Positions 11,206 through 20,685 of a stretch of DNA of 64,000 nt are shown here, piece by piece. Numbering within the stretch: the stretch's first letter is position 1; each line of letters begins with the position of its first letter. A program made the translations under genes and the position numbers. The notes under the pieces are model-generated. The model was not told the DNA's origin and made no database searches. It saw only the letters and a list, made by a program, of their open reading frames with translations. The stretch comes from CAYWBU01 sp942491525 (GTDB lineage: Bacteria > Desulfobacterota > Desulfomonilia > UBA1062): positions 248,001 to 312,000 of the forward strand of contig CALOBW010000020.1 of assembly GCA_942491525.1 (NCBI GenBank), written 5' to 3'.

Positions 11206-11226
11206 GGGGGACCCCTCGGGTCCCCC
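11206..11226 (+). terminator. Hairpin after glnK
   Basis: A perfect nine-base-pair stem (GGGGGACCC / GGGTCCCCC) with a three-base loop starts eleven bases after the glnK stop. AATTAA follows rather than a run of T, so termination may be partial and let some transcription reach glnD. Confidence 0.65.
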
Positions 11227-11276
11227 AATTAACAAAGTATCTCCCACAAGCAGTAAAAACTTGCTACGATAATGAA

Positions 11277-13730
11277 ATGACCAGCAACAGATCCGGCTTC
11301 GAACTAGCCGCCACCTTAACAAACGACACAGATAATCAAATCAAAGAGTTAGCATCCGGCCTGCCGCAACAGAAGGGCTGGGCCCTGCTGGCCCTGGGCG
11401 GTTACGGCCGCCGCCAGCTCTGCCCCCACTCGGATCTGGACCTGCTGATCCTCTTCGAACGCAAGGTCAATGAGGAGCAGGCCCAGCAAATTATCGATCA
11501 GGTGATCTATCCGCTCTGGGATCTAAAAAAGGACGCCTCCCACAGCGTACGCAGCGTACGCCAAGCCCTGAGCGATCAACGCTCCGACTTCTTCCTGCGC
11601 ACCGCGCTTCTGAGCGCCCGCCACATCTGCGGCAGCAAAAATGTGCACGAAAAACTGGTCCGCGGCCTCAGACGCAAACTCAGCAAACGCGAACTGGAGG
11701 CCTTCCTTAAGGAGATGCGCCACCACAACCAGGAGCGCTCGGACAACGCCGGCGACTCAACCTACCTGCTGGAGCCCAATCTCAAGGAGGGCCGCGGGGG
11801 CCTGCGCGACTATCAGAGCATCCTCTGGCTGGGGCGCACCTTTTACGGCACGGGCAGCATCCAGCGCCTGGCCCAGCAGGATCTGATCAGTCAGGCCGAC
11901 GGCCAGGAGCTGACCCAGGCCGCCGACACCCTGCTCATGATCCGCCACCATCTGCACCGCCTAACCGGCCGGCGCACCGACCAGGTCTTCATCGAACATC
12001 AGGAGCCCCTGGCCGCCGCGATCTATGGCGGAGCAAGCGCCGAGAACATTGAGAAGCTGATGCAGCTGATCCACAACTGCGCCCTGACCATCCGCACCTG
12101 CGCCGACATCTTCTTCAGCCAGGCCGGCCTGAGCCTCAAATCCCGCCGCCAGCGCAAACCGCGTGCAATCGATGAGGACTTCGAGATTCTGGATGAGCAG
12201 CTCAATTTTTGCGATCCGGAATACATCCGCGAGCTGCCGGTGCTGCTCTTTGAGATCTTCCTGCAGCTGGGCATCCACAATCTGCCCCTGCACAGCGACG
12301 CGCGCCGCTTCGTGCGCGAGCATCTGGAGTGGGCCGTCGAACGGGTCAGTCAGGCCAACAAGAACCGCATCTTCCTGCAGATCCTGAGCAGCCCGCACCC
12401 CGAGATCGCCCTGGTCAGCATGCTGGAGAGCGGCATGCTGGAGGCCATGCTGCCCGAATTCAGCCACATCAAGGGCCGCACCCAGTTCGATCAGGAGCAC
12501 GTATACACCATCGACCACCACAGCATCCGCACCCTGGGCGAGCTGACCAAACTTAAGCAGAGCGAGTTTTTCGCCGCCGTCAACGACAAGAGCGCCCTCT
12601 ATCTGGCAGCGCTGCTGCACGACATCGGCAAGGGACGCCAGGCGGACCACTCGGAAACCGGCGCCGAAATCGTCTTTGACATTGCCCAGCGCCTGGGATT
12701 CTCTTCGGAGCGCGCGCGGCTGATCCGCCACCTGGTGCGCCACCATCTGACCATGGCCGACCGCGCCATCAACCGCGACCTGAGCGAGGAGAACACCGTG
12801 ATCGACTTTGCCCAGTGCATCAAGACGCCGGAGTGGCTGGCCATGCTGCGCCTGCTGACCGAGGCCGACTCGCGCGCCACCGGCCCGGCCCTCTGGAACG
12901 ACTGGAAGGAGACCCTGCTCAACGAGCTCTACTACAAGTCGCTGCACGTGCTGAGATGCGGCCTGCTCAAGGATGCCCGCAGCATCGTCAAGCTGGACGA
13001 GCGCTGGGAGGAGCTGCTGGCCAAGGCGCCGCGCCACCGCGGCCGTTTCTGGAGCCTGCCCCAGAGCTACATCCTGGCCTTCAAGGTGGATGACATCCTG
13101 CGCCACCTGGAGCTCAGCGACCAGATCGAAAATGAGAATGAACTGCGCATCGAGGTCAGCAGCGAAGATGAATTCGCCATGCTGACCATCATCAGCCGCA
13201 ACCGCCCCGGGCTCTTCGCGCTGCTGAGCGGCATCCTGGCCCTCAACAATATGGACATCATCTCGGCGCGGGTCTTCTCCTGGCTCAACGGCATGGCCGT
13301 GGATGAATTCCGCGTCTGCCTGCCCTGGAAGGGCTTCCGCGAATGGGAGCGCATCCAGAGCCAGTTCCGCGACATCCTGAACGGCAAGATCAACCTGAGC
13401 GAGCGCATCAGCACCAAGCAGGCGCGCCTCAAACCGGTGCACGCCAGGACCGCCGCCCGGGTCGTGGTGGGAGTCGACAACGACACCTCCAACTTCTTCA
13501 GCCTGATCCACATCGGCGCGCCCGACCGTCTGGGGCTGCTTTACCGCATCAGCGAGGAGATCGGGCACCTGGAGTTAGGCATTCACCGCGCCTTCATCAT
13601 GAGCCGCTCGGGCCGCGCCGAGGACATCTTCTATGTGGTCGATAAAGATGGTGAAAAAATCTGGGACGAGACCATGCAGATCAAAATTACAGCCACCTTA
13701 AAGCAGGCCATCGATGCGATCAGCCAATAG
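11277..13730 (+). CDS. glnD: PII uridylyltransferase / uridylyl-removing enzyme GlnD
   Basis: 817 residues, slightly shorter than the usual 850-900. It carries the nucleotidyltransferase motif GGYGRRQLCPHSDLDLL (residues 41-57), a GlnD-specific central region, an HD phosphohydrolase domain (LLHDIGKG near residue 450) and two C-terminal ACT domains (from about 635 and 745) that bind glutamine. It adds UMP to Tyr51 of PII when glutamine is low and removes it when glutamine is high. The gene lies 81 bases after glnK. No strong ribosome site precedes the ATG at 11277. Since the local GlnA lacks an adenylylation motif, PII is probably GlnD's only target here. Confidence 0.95.
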   Translation: MTSNRSGFELAATLTNDTDNQIKELASGLPQQKGWALLALGGYGRRQLCPHSDLDLLILFERKVNEEQAQQIIDQVIYPLWDLKKDASHSVRSVRQALSDQRSDFFLRTALLSARHICGSKNVHEKLVRGLRRKLSKRELEAFLKEMRHHNQERSDNAGDSTYLLEPNLKEGRGGLRDYQSILWLGRTFYGTGSIQRLAQQDLISQADGQELTQAADTLLMIRHHLHRLTGRRTDQVFIEHQEPLAAAIYGGASAENIEKLMQLIHNCALTIRTCADIFFSQAGLSLKSRRQRKPRAIDEDFEILDEQLNFCDPEYIRELPVLLFEIFLQLGIHNLPLHSDARRFVREHLEWAVERVSQANKNRIFLQILSSPHPEIALVSMLESGMLEAMLPEFSHIKGRTQFDQEHVYTIDHHSIRTLGELTKLKQSEFFAAVNDKSALYLAALLHDIGKGRQADHSETGAEIVFDIAQRLGFSSERARLIRHLVRHHLTMADRAINRDLSEENTVIDFAQCIKTPEWLAMLRLLTEADSRATGPALWNDWKETLLNELYYKSLHVLRCGLLKDARSIVKLDERWEELLAKAPRHRGRFWSLPQSYILAFKVDDILRHLELSDQIENENELRIEVSSEDEFAMLTIISRNRPGLFALLSGILALNNMDIISARVFSWLNGMAVDEFRVCLPWKGFREWERIQSQFRDILNGKINLSERISTKQARLKPVHARTAARVVVGVDNDTSNFFSLIHIGAPDRLGLLYRISEEIGHLELGIHRAFIMSRSGRAEDIFYVVDKDGEKIWDETMQIKITATLKQAIDAISQ

Positions 13731-13796
13731 GAATTATTGGCAATCTCGATCTTGTGGCCCGGTGGCATAGTATGTATAAGAAACGGGGGAGGAAAA

Positions 13797-15416
13797 ATGG
13801 CAACCAAAAAAAACACCAAGTATATATTTATCACCGGAGGAGTTCTATCCTCACTGGGTAAGGGTCTGGCCGCCGCCGCAATCGGTGCCAGCCTGGAGAG
13901 CAGAGGCCTCAAGATCACCAACATCAAGCTGGACCCCTACATCAATGTAGACCCGGGCACCATGAGCCCCTTCCAGCACGGTGAGGTTTTCGTGACTGAC
14001 GACGGCGCCGAGACCGACCTCGACCTCGGCCACTACGAGCGTTTCACCTCGGCCAAACTGACCGCCAAGAACAACTTCACCACCGGTCAGATCTACGACT
14101 CCGTTATCCAGAAGGAGAGAAACGGCGACTACCTGGGCAAAACCGTTCAGGTCATCCCGCATATCACCAATGAGATCAAGAACCGCATCCAGCAGGCCGC
14201 TCAGGGCGTCGATATCGCCCTGGTAGAGATCGGCGGCACCGTGGGCGACATCGAGTCCCTGCCCTTCCTGGAAGCGATCCGCCAGATGGCCTATGATGTG
14301 GGCAAGGACAACTCGCTCTACATCCACCTGACCCTGGTGCCCTATATCCCGACGGCCGGCGAATTCAAGACCAAGCCGACCCAGCACTCGGTCCAGAAGC
14401 TGCGCGAAATCGGCATCCAGCCGCAGATCCTGCTCTGCCGCTGCGAGCAGCGCATCAATGAAGAGCTCAAGGAGAAGATCGGCCTCTTCTGTAACGTTGA
14501 GAAGGATGCCGTCATCAGCGCGGTAGACGTCGACAACATCTACAAGGTGCCGCTCGAGTACCACAGCCAGGGCATCGACGATAAGATCGTCGAGTACCTC
14601 AACATCTGGACCCGCGAGCCGCAGATGAAGGTCTGGGAGGAGCTGATCCAGCAGATGGAGGGCATCGAGCAGGAGATCAACATCGCCATCGTCGGCAAGT
14701 ATGTGCAGCTGACCGAGAGCTACAAGAGCCTCAACGAGGCCCTCTCCCACGCCGGCATCGTCAACAATGTCAAGGTTAACCGCGTCTTCCTGGATGCCGA
14801 CCAGCTGACCCAGAGCGAAGATATCTCAAAGTTCTTCGAAAACATCCACGGCGTACTGGTGCCCGGCGGCTTCGGCGAGCGCGGCACCGAGGGCAAGATG
14901 CTGGCCGTCCAGTATGCCCGCGAGAACAAGATCCCGTTCTTCGGCATCTGCCTCGGCATGCAGATGGCCGTGGCTGAATTCGCCCGCAACGTCTGCAACA
15001 TGAAGGGCGCCAACAGCGAAGAGTTTGACGAGAACACCCCCTACCCGGTGGTCAACTTCATCCCCGAGCAGAAGAACATCAAGCGCAAGGGCGGCACCAT
15101 GCGCCTGGGCGCCTACAAATGCGCGCTGGAGAAGGGCACTAACGCCTTTGAGGCCTACGGCAAGAAGACTATTTCTGAGCGTCACCGCCACCGCTACGAG
15201 TTCAACTCCGAGTTTGAGGAGCAGCTCACCGGTAACGGCCTGGTGATCAGCGGGCGCAACCCCGAATCCGGCCTGGTCGAGATCGTCGAGATCAAAGACC
15301 ACCCCTGGTTCGTCGGCTGCCAGTTCCACCCCGAGTTCAAGTCCGGCCCCCTGAAGGCCCACCCGGTCTTCAGAGACTTCATCAAGGCATCCGCCAAGTA
15401 TTACCACTCCAAGTAA
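13797..15416 (+). CDS. pyrG: CTP synthase
   Basis: 539 residues, normal for PyrG. The N-terminal synthetase half begins with the P-loop GGVLSSLGKGLAAAAIG and contains KLDPYINVDPGTMSPFQHGE; the C-terminal class I glutamine amidotransferase half has the nucleophile elbow GICLGMQMA and the His-Pro-Glu triad segment CQFHPEF. It makes CTP from UTP, ATP and glutamine. The start at 13797 is set by GGGGGAGG upstream; the frame also opens earlier at 13737 but without a ribosome site. A possible sigma-70 promoter (TTGTGG-17-TATAAG) lies in the 66-base gap after glnD. It consumes glutamine, the metabolite sensed by its upstream neighbour. Confidence 0.97.
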   Translation: MATKKNTKYIFITGGVLSSLGKGLAAAAIGASLESRGLKITNIKLDPYINVDPGTMSPFQHGEVFVTDDGAETDLDLGHYERFTSAKLTAKNNFTTGQIYDSVIQKERNGDYLGKTVQVIPHITNEIKNRIQQAAQGVDIALVEIGGTVGDIESLPFLEAIRQMAYDVGKDNSLYIHLTLVPYIPTAGEFKTKPTQHSVQKLREIGIQPQILLCRCEQRINEELKEKIGLFCNVEKDAVISAVDVDNIYKVPLEYHSQGIDDKIVEYLNIWTREPQMKVWEELIQQMEGIEQEINIAIVGKYVQLTESYKSLNEALSHAGIVNNVKVNRVFLDADQLTQSEDISKFFENIHGVLVPGGFGERGTEGKMLAVQYARENKIPFFGICLGMQMAVAEFARNVCNMKGANSEEFDENTPYPVVNFIPEQKNIKRKGGTMRLGAYKCALEKGTNAFEAYGKKTISERHRHRYEFNSEFEEQLTGNGLVISGRNPESGLVEIVEIKDHPWFVGCQFHPEFKSGPLKAHPVFRDFIKASAKYYHSK

Positions 15417-15422
15417 AACTGC

Positions 15423-15445
15423 GGGGGAACCATTGCGGTTCCCCC
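15423..15445 (+). terminator. Rho-independent terminator of pyrG
   Basis: Nine-base-pair stem GGGGGAACC / GGTTCCCCC with a five-base loop, followed by TGTCTTTTCC, beginning six bases after the pyrG stop codon. Confidence 0.88.
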
Positions 15446-15467
15446 TGTCTTTTCCTATTCTCTAGCC

Positions 15468-16247
15468 ATGAAGAGAATCTTTCTAGCCCTCCTGATTACA
15501 TTGCTGCCAACTGTTCTATCCGCAAATGACTATGCCTATGTGCTGAACCGATATGTAGATGAGCAGGGCCTGGTCAATTACCAAGGTCTGAAAGCCGACC
15601 GGGCTCAGCTGGACAGCTTCATCGAATCCCTGGCCACCATCAAAGGCTACCAAAACTGGGACGACAATCAGAAGATCGCCTTCTGGTGCAACGCCTACAA
15701 CGCCATTACCCTGCAGGTCATCATCGACAACTATCCCATCAAGCCGACCTTCCCGGCCCGGCTCAAATATCCGGCAAACAGCATCCGTCAAATCCCGGGG
15801 GTCTGGAGCAAACTGAATTTCAACATCATGGGCCGGGATCTGACCCTGGACGACATCGAGCACAACATCCTGCGGCCGCAGTTCAAGGAGCCGCGCATCC
15901 ACATGGCGATCGTCTGCGCCTCCAGGGGCTGCGCCCGGCTCAGGAACGAGCCCTACGCGGGAGACAAGCTGGAGCAGCAGCTGGCCGACCAGTGCCGCCT
16001 CTTCTTCGCTGACCCGGACAAGTTCCGCATCTCCGGTGGCGAGGTCGGCATCTCGCCCTACTTCAAGTGGTTCGGCCAAGATTTCATCGAGAAGTATGAC
16101 GATCCGGCCAGGTTAAAGGATCAGCCGGCCAACATCCGCGCGGCCCTCAATCTGGCCATGGATTATACCGGCCAGGCGGACTATCTGCTGAACGGAACCT
16201 ACCGGGTAATCTTCCAGGAATATGACTGGTCGCTCAACGAGCAGTAG
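15468..16247 (+). CDS. DUF547 domain exported protein
   Basis: 259 residues with an N-terminal signal peptide (MKRIFLALLITLLPTVLSA). The rest matches the DUF547 family: KIAFWCNAYNAITLQVIIDNYP, then HMAIVCASRGCARLRNEPY with conserved cysteines, and VGISPYFKWFGQDF. The biochemical role of the family is unknown, and it is usually periplasmic. In many genomes it occurs beside rSAM/arsenosugar-type genes such as the ones on the opposite strand here. The ATG follows the pyrG terminator by 22 bases and has only a weak ribosome site. The stop touches the end of the convergent transferase gene. Confidence 0.85.
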   Translation: MKRIFLALLITLLPTVLSANDYAYVLNRYVDEQGLVNYQGLKADRAQLDSFIESLATIKGYQNWDDNQKIAFWCNAYNAITLQVIIDNYPIKPTFPARLKYPANSIRQIPGVWSKLNFNIMGRDLTLDDIEHNILRPQFKEPRIHMAIVCASRGCARLRNEPYAGDKLEQQLADQCRLFFADPDKFRISGGEVGISPYFKWFGQDFIEKYDDPARLKDQPANIRAALNLAMDYTGQADYLLNGTYRVIFQEYDWSLNEQ

Positions 16248-17495
16248 CTAAGGCCGGTAGATGCCGGCCAGACGCGCCGGATCGGCGCCGGCCAGATAGC
16301 AGATCACCAGGGAGACGTTGCGCAGGCTGGTCAAGAGCGGCCCAAGCCTGCGGTAGCGTCTGGCCGAGGTCTGGACCGCCTCCTTCAGGATCACCGGCCG
16401 GTGGCAGAGTTTCAGGCGCCGGGCCAGCTCAAGGTCCTCCATCAGGGGCATATCCGGAAAACCGCCGAAGCGCTCAAAAATTTCGCGGCGCATGAATAAC
16501 CCCTGGTCACCGTAGGGCAGACCTAAGCTGCGTGAGCGCCAGTTGGCCAAAGCCGCGATCAGCGAAAAGCGCCTGTCACTCGAACGGAACTGCAGCGAAA
16601 AGGCGCCCCACTCCCTGAACTCCAGCGTGTGACGCACCAGGGAGGCAAAATCTTCAGGCAGGATCGAATCGGCATGCACGAAGAGCAGAATCTCGCCGCC
16701 GCTGGCCTCGGCGCCGGCATTCAGCTGCTGCGCGCGACCGCGGTGGGCATGGATCAGGCGGGCCCCGCTGTCGAGCGCCAGCTGGCAGGTGCTGTCCGTG
16801 CTGCCGCCGTCAACCACCAGCACCTCGCAGGCCTCAGCCCGGGCCGCCTCAATGGCGGCCTTGATGTTTTCGGCCTCGTTGAGGGCCGGGATAATAACGC
16901 TCATAAACCTGCGTTCCTGCCAGAGATGCAGATCCGCAGGCCGGTCGACATCATCCATGATTTTCAGGCGCGCCACCCGCAGACCGGCCTTGAGGCAGTG
17001 TTCAAGGGTGCGCTTATAGACCGAGGAGTCACCCCACTTAATACCCCTGAACAGCTCCGCATGCATGGACCTCAGGCCGATCAGATAGTAACCGCCGTCC
17101 GCGGCCGGACCGATGACACAGTCGGCCGCCGCCAGCTTCATGAAGGCCTCATTAAGGATATCGGCGGTCAGCTGGGGGGCGTCGCTGCCGATCATGAGAA
17201 CCTCTTCACACCCCTCGCTCAGGGCATCCCCCAGAGCCCGCTGCATGCGCTCGCCCAGATCGCCGCAGCCCTGAGGCCGGTAGTGCAAGTTGTAATGGAA
17301 AGTGTCGCGCATCTTCTGGGGGGTGCTGCCCGTGAAACGGCACTCCACCTCGCAGACCTGGGAGGCCACCCGCATGGTGTAGAGCGTCATGCGCCGCTGC
17401 AGCTCGGCCGCGCCGATCTCGCCCAGCCGGTCGACCAGCCGGGTTTTGGTGCGTCCCGGCTCCGGGTAACGGGTAAAGATGATTATGCGTCTCAT
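16248..17495 (-). CDS. Fused rSAM/arsenosugar-type transferase (DUF2064 + glycosyltransferase 2)
   Basis: 415 residues in two domains. Residues 1-~195 match the DUF2064/TIGR04282 nucleotidyltransferase-like family (FTRYPEPGRTKTRLVDRLG; MIGSDAPQLT; GPAADGGYYLIGL). Residues ~197-415 are a family 2 glycosyltransferase of the TIGR04283 type (SVIIPALNEAENIKAAIEAA, VVDGGSTDST, FVHADSILPEDF, GDQGLFMRRE). The two parts are separate genes in many bacteria (rSAM/selenodomain-associated transferases 1 and 2) and are fused here. The start overlaps the stop of the upstream FAD oxidoreductase by four bases, giving a three-gene operon with the TVP38 protein. Probable role: sugar transfer in arsenosugar or related lipid synthesis, by analogy. 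Confidence 0.88.
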   Translation of the reverse strand: MRRIIIFTRYPEPGRTKTRLVDRLGEIGAAELQRRMTLYTMRVASQVCEVECRFTGSTPQKMRDTFHYNLHYRPQGCGDLGERMQRALGDALSEGCEEVLMIGSDAPQLTADILNEAFMKLAAADCVIGPAADGGYYLIGLRSMHAELFRGIKWGDSSVYKRTLEHCLKAGLRVARLKIMDDVDRPADLHLWQERRFMSVIIPALNEAENIKAAIEAARAEACEVLVVDGGSTDSTCQLALDSGARLIHAHRGRAQQLNAGAEASGGEILLFVHADSILPEDFASLVRHTLEFREWGAFSLQFRSSDRRFSLIAALANWRSRSLGLPYGDQGLFMRREIFERFGGFPDMPLMEDLELARRLKLCHRPVILKEAVQTSARRYRRLGPLLTSLRNVSLVICYLAGADPARLAGIYRP

Positions 17496-18997
17496 ATGCG
17501 TAGTAGTCTGAAATAATTTTTCAATACCACCTGCACCCGCGGGGTCAGGCGTTTGCGGTTAAAACTGTCAGCCACCTTGCGCACGGATTCAGCCTGGGTC
17601 GGATAGGGGTGGATGACATTCGCGATGGTTTTAAGGCCCAGCCCGCCCACCATGGCCAGGCTCAGCTCCGAGATCAGCTTACCGGCCTGGGGCGCCACAA
17701 TGGTGGCTCCCAGAATCCTGTCACTGCCTTTTTTTACAATTACCTTTACAAAACCTGTCGGTTCACCGTCCAGCACAGCCCGATCCACATCCGCCATCTC
17801 CACCCTGATCGTCTCGATATCTATGCCGCGCGTGCGGGCCTCATGCGCATAGAGGCCCACATGCGCAACCTCGGGATCGGTATAGGTGCACCAGGGGACA
17901 GTCAGACGGCTGACGCGCCGCCGGGCGCCGAAGAGCGCATTGGCAATCACGATGCGCGCCGCTTCATCGGCTGTATGGGTGAACTTGTAGGGCAGACAGA
18001 TGTCACCGGCAGCGTAGACCCGCTTGTTGGCCGTGCGCAGAAAATCGTCAACCTTGACACCGTGCTGATCATAAAGGACGCCGGCGGCTTCAAGATTAAG
18101 ACCCTCAAGATTGGGACGCCGGCCGGCAGCAACCAGAATCTCATCCACGGCGACGACCCTCTCCTGGCCATCATGCTGCACGCTGACCAGCTTGCCCTGC
18201 TCACTGCGCCTGACGCTGCGGGTCTGACAGCTGAAGAGCATCTCAACCCCGTCACGGCTGAGAGCCTCGGCCAGGATGGAGGCGGCCTGCGGGTCTTCGC
18301 GCGGCAGAAACTGCGCATGGGACTGCACGATGGTCACCTTTGAGCCGAGCCGGGCAAAGGCCTGGGCCAGTTCACAGCCGAGGGGCCCGCCGCCAATCAC
18401 CAGCAGCCGGGCGGGACGCTCGGTCAGATCGAAGATGGTCTCATTGGTCCTGAAGCCCGCCGCGGCAAGACCTTCAATGGCCGGCACTTGCGGCCGGGCA
18501 CCCGTGGCGATCACGGCGCGCCTGTAACGCAGGCGCTGACCATCCACCACAACTGTCCCGGGATCCTCAAAGGCGCCCTCGCCCAGGAAGACATCGATGC
18601 CCAGCTCCCCGCTGAAACGCCCAACCGCATCATGCGAACTGATCTCCGAGCGCAGCCGCCTGAGGCGCTCCATGACCTTGCCAAAATCCACCTCACCCCT
18701 GGCCGTCAGACCGTAATCCCGCATCTGCTGCAACTGACGGGCGGCCCTGGCCGAGCTGATCAGGGCCTTGGAAGGTACGCAGCCCACATTCAGGCAGTCG
18801 CCGCCCAGCATGTGGCGTTCAATCAGGGCCACCCGGGCCCCCAGGCCGGCCGCAGCCGCCGCCGACACCAGCCCGGCCGTGCCGGCACCGATCACCACCA
18901 GGTTGTAGAACCTGGCCGGTTTGGGATTGCGCCAGGCGTGCGGACTGACATTGCTCATCAACTTCGCATTGTAGCGATCATTAGGCATCGGACTCAT
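17492..18997 (-). CDS. Class I pyridine nucleotide-disulfide oxidoreductase (mercuric-reductase-like)
   Basis: 501 residues: FAD-binding VVIGAGTAGLVSAAAAAGLG, redox-active disulfide GGDCLNVGCVPSK, NAD(P)H-binding LLVIGGGPLGCELAQAFARLG, second FAD motif VYAAGDICLP and a C-terminal dimerisation domain with the catalytic His (VIHPYPTQAES). It lacks the N-terminal heavy-metal-binding domain and the C-terminal vicinal cysteines of true MerA, so mercuric reduction is unlikely. The usual annotation of this subgroup is mercuric reductase/FAD-containing oxidoreductase; the substrate is unknown. The start overlaps the TVP38 gene stop by four bases and has GGAGGAAG upstream. Confidence 0.85.
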   Translation of the reverse strand: MSPMPNDRYNAKLMSNVSPHAWRNPKPARFYNLVVIGAGTAGLVSAAAAAGLGARVALIERHMLGGDCLNVGCVPSKALISSARAARQLQQMRDYGLTARGEVDFGKVMERLRRLRSEISSHDAVGRFSGELGIDVFLGEGAFEDPGTVVVDGQRLRYRRAVIATGARPQVPAIEGLAAAGFRTNETIFDLTERPARLLVIGGGPLGCELAQAFARLGSKVTIVQSHAQFLPREDPQAASILAEALSRDGVEMLFSCQTRSVRRSEQGKLVSVQHDGQERVVAVDEILVAAGRRPNLEGLNLEAAGVLYDQHGVKVDDFLRTANKRVYAAGDICLPYKFTHTADEAARIVIANALFGARRRVSRLTVPWCTYTDPEVAHVGLYAHEARTRGIDIETIRVEMADVDRAVLDGEPTGFVKVIVKKGSDRILGATIVAPQAGKLISELSLAMVGGLGLKTIANVIHPYPTQAESVRKVADSFNRKRLTPRVQVVLKNYFRLLRI

Positions 18998-19665
18998 GCT
19001 TCCTCCTTCAGTTTTGAACGCGCAACCCGCACCAGCCCGAACAGCAGCAGGATTGCCAGCAGCACCACACCGATCAGCCCCGGCGAAATGCGCCCGCCCG
19101 CAAAACCGGTAAAGGCCAGATCGGCGCCGGCCACATAGAGCAGCGTGCCCGGCAGCATGCAGAGCCAGGAGAATCCCAGATAGGTCCAGAAATTTACCGC
19201 AGTCAGGCCGAAGCCGTAATTCAGGACATTAAATGGGAAAACCGGCACCAGGCGCGTGATGGCCACCATAATGCCCCCGTGCCTGTTGGTCAGATCGTCC
19301 AGCTTCCTAAACTGCTCGTTGCTGCCCAGCCAGCCCACAACCGCCTCTCGGGCAAAGTAGCGCGCCAGCAGGAAGGCCAGGCCTGCGCCGGCAGTTGAGG
19401 CGATGCTGACCCAGATGGTGCCCCAGAACACGCCGAAAACCGCCCCGGCCACAATCGTCAGCGCAAGACCGGGCACGGCGGCCAGCGTGGCCAGAATGTA
19501 GATCAGAATGAAGACCAGGGGCCCCCAGCCCCCCAGTGACGCGATCCAGTCCTTGAGTTCCGCCAGACGGTCACCCAGGCCGAAGTATTTGGCCGCCGCC
19601 ATCAGGAGCAGCACCACACCCACCAAGATGAGCGGCTTCCAACGGTAAGCTTTCTGCTCGGTCAA
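18994..19665 (-). CDS. TVP38/TMEM64 (DedA-like) membrane protein
   Basis: About 223 residues with five to six hydrophobic segments. It has the SNARE-associated/VTT signature: AAVPGLALTIVAGAVFGVFWG, then a GLAFLLARYFAREAV helix and RLVPVFPFNVLNYGFGLT. Proteins of this family move or flip lipids in the membrane. The frame opens at GTG 19674, but AGGAGG abuts that codon; the TTG at 19665 lies nine bases after it and is the better start. It leads an operon with the FAD oxidoreductase and fused transferase, a grouping common in bacteria with ArsS-type radical SAM genes, and it is divergent from arsS. Confidence 0.88.
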   Translation of the reverse strand: MTEQKAYRWKPLILVGVVLLLMAAAKYFGLGDRLAELKDWIASLGGWGPLVFILIYILATLAAVPGLALTIVAGAVFGVFWGTIWVSIASTAGAGLAFLLARYFAREAVVGWLGSNEQFRKLDDLTNRHGGIMVAITRLVPVFPFNVLNYGFGLTAVNFWTYLGFSWLCMLPGTLLYVAGADLAFTGFAGGRISPGLIGVVLLAILLLFGLVRVARSKLKEEA

Positions 19666-19742
19666 GACCCCCACCCTCCTATTGCCTTGCGCCAGACAGT
19701 AATTAAATTAACGCTAAGGTGCTAATTTACAAGGAGGACGTG

Positions 19743-20685
19743 ATGGACAGCTTCATGGCCAAGATCGCTCCCATCTACCCTGAAGGCCTGCCGTGCGAGG
19801 ATCTTAAAACCCTGCAGGTCAATCTGGGCCGCAACTGCAACCTCAGGTGCGAACACTGCCACCTGGACTGTTCGCCGCAGCGCAGCGAGCAGATGAGCCG
19901 CAAGGTCATGCAACAGGTGGTCGCCATTGCCGACCAATTCAGTCAGGTGGACATTACCGGCGGCGCGCCCGAATGCCATCCGGACCTCGAATGGCTCATC
20001 GGCCAGCTCAGCGCCCGAGGAAATCGCCATCCAGGTGCGCACCAATCTGGCCATCCTGAGTGAGCCCAGATATCAGGCCCTGCCGGCATTCTACCGCCGG
20101 CATAACTGCCGGCTGGTGGGCTCCATGCCATGCTACCAGGAGGAGAATGTCGACGCCATGCGCGGCCACGGCGTCTACCAGCGCAGCATCAGGGCCATTC
20201 AACGACTCAACGAACTGGGCTACGGCGACCAGCTGCAGCTCAACCTGGTCTACAATCCCGGCGGCCCTTTCCTGCCGGGACCGCAAATCGAGCTGGAAGA
20301 GGCCTACCGCACAGAACTCAAGCAGCACTTCAACATCCGCTTCTCCAGCCTGCTGACAATCACCAACATGCCGATCGGCCGTTTCAAGGAGCACCTCAGC
20401 CGCGACGGCGAGCTGGACAACTACATCCACACACTTGAAGACGCCTTCAATGTACGCACTCTCGACGGACTCATGTGCCGGCATCAGGTCTGCGTGGACT
20501 GGGACGGCGCCCTCTATGACTGCGATTTCAACCTGGCCCTCGGCATACCGGTCAACCACGGAGCCCCTGACCGGATCGAAAAGTTTGACTACAGCTACCT
20601 AAGAAACCGCACGGTCCAGTGCGCCGAGCACTGCCTGGGCTGCACGGCCGGGGCCGGATCGTCCTGCGCCGGGGCCTTGGCCTAG
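19743..20685 (+). pseudogene. arsS: Radical SAM protein ArsS-like, split by a one-base frameshift
   Basis: The N-terminal part (QVNLGRNCNLRCEHCHLDCS, the CX3CX2C cluster site, and DITGGAPECHPDLEWLI) is read in one frame up to about 20010; the rest (EEIAIQVRTNLAIL, the VDWDGALYDCDFNLALG block and the terminal CTAGAGSSCAGAL) is read in the next frame. One extra base around 20011-20018 (GCGCCCGAG) explains the break. Joined, the ~314-residue protein matches ArsS/TIGR04167, the radical SAM enzyme proposed to add the deoxyadenosyl group in arsenosugar synthesis. AGGAGG precedes the ATG at 19743. Cysteine, not selenocysteine, occupies the C-terminal motif. No arsenite methyltransferase gene is nearby. 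Confidence 0.82.

Noticed and set aside
11961..13568. Open frame of 535 codons opposite glnD
   Set aside because: It lies wholly antisense to a clear GlnD and has the low-complexity Ala/Asp/Gln/Val make-up of a GC-rich shadow frame.
17492..18997. True mercuric reductase (MerA) and a mercury-resistance operon
   Set aside because: No heavy-metal-binding N-terminal domain, no C-terminal cysteine pair and no merR/merT/merP genes nearby.
20600..20685. Selenocysteine in the ArsS C-terminal motif
   Set aside because: The codons are all cysteine; no in-frame TGA occurs, so no selenoprotein call is needed.
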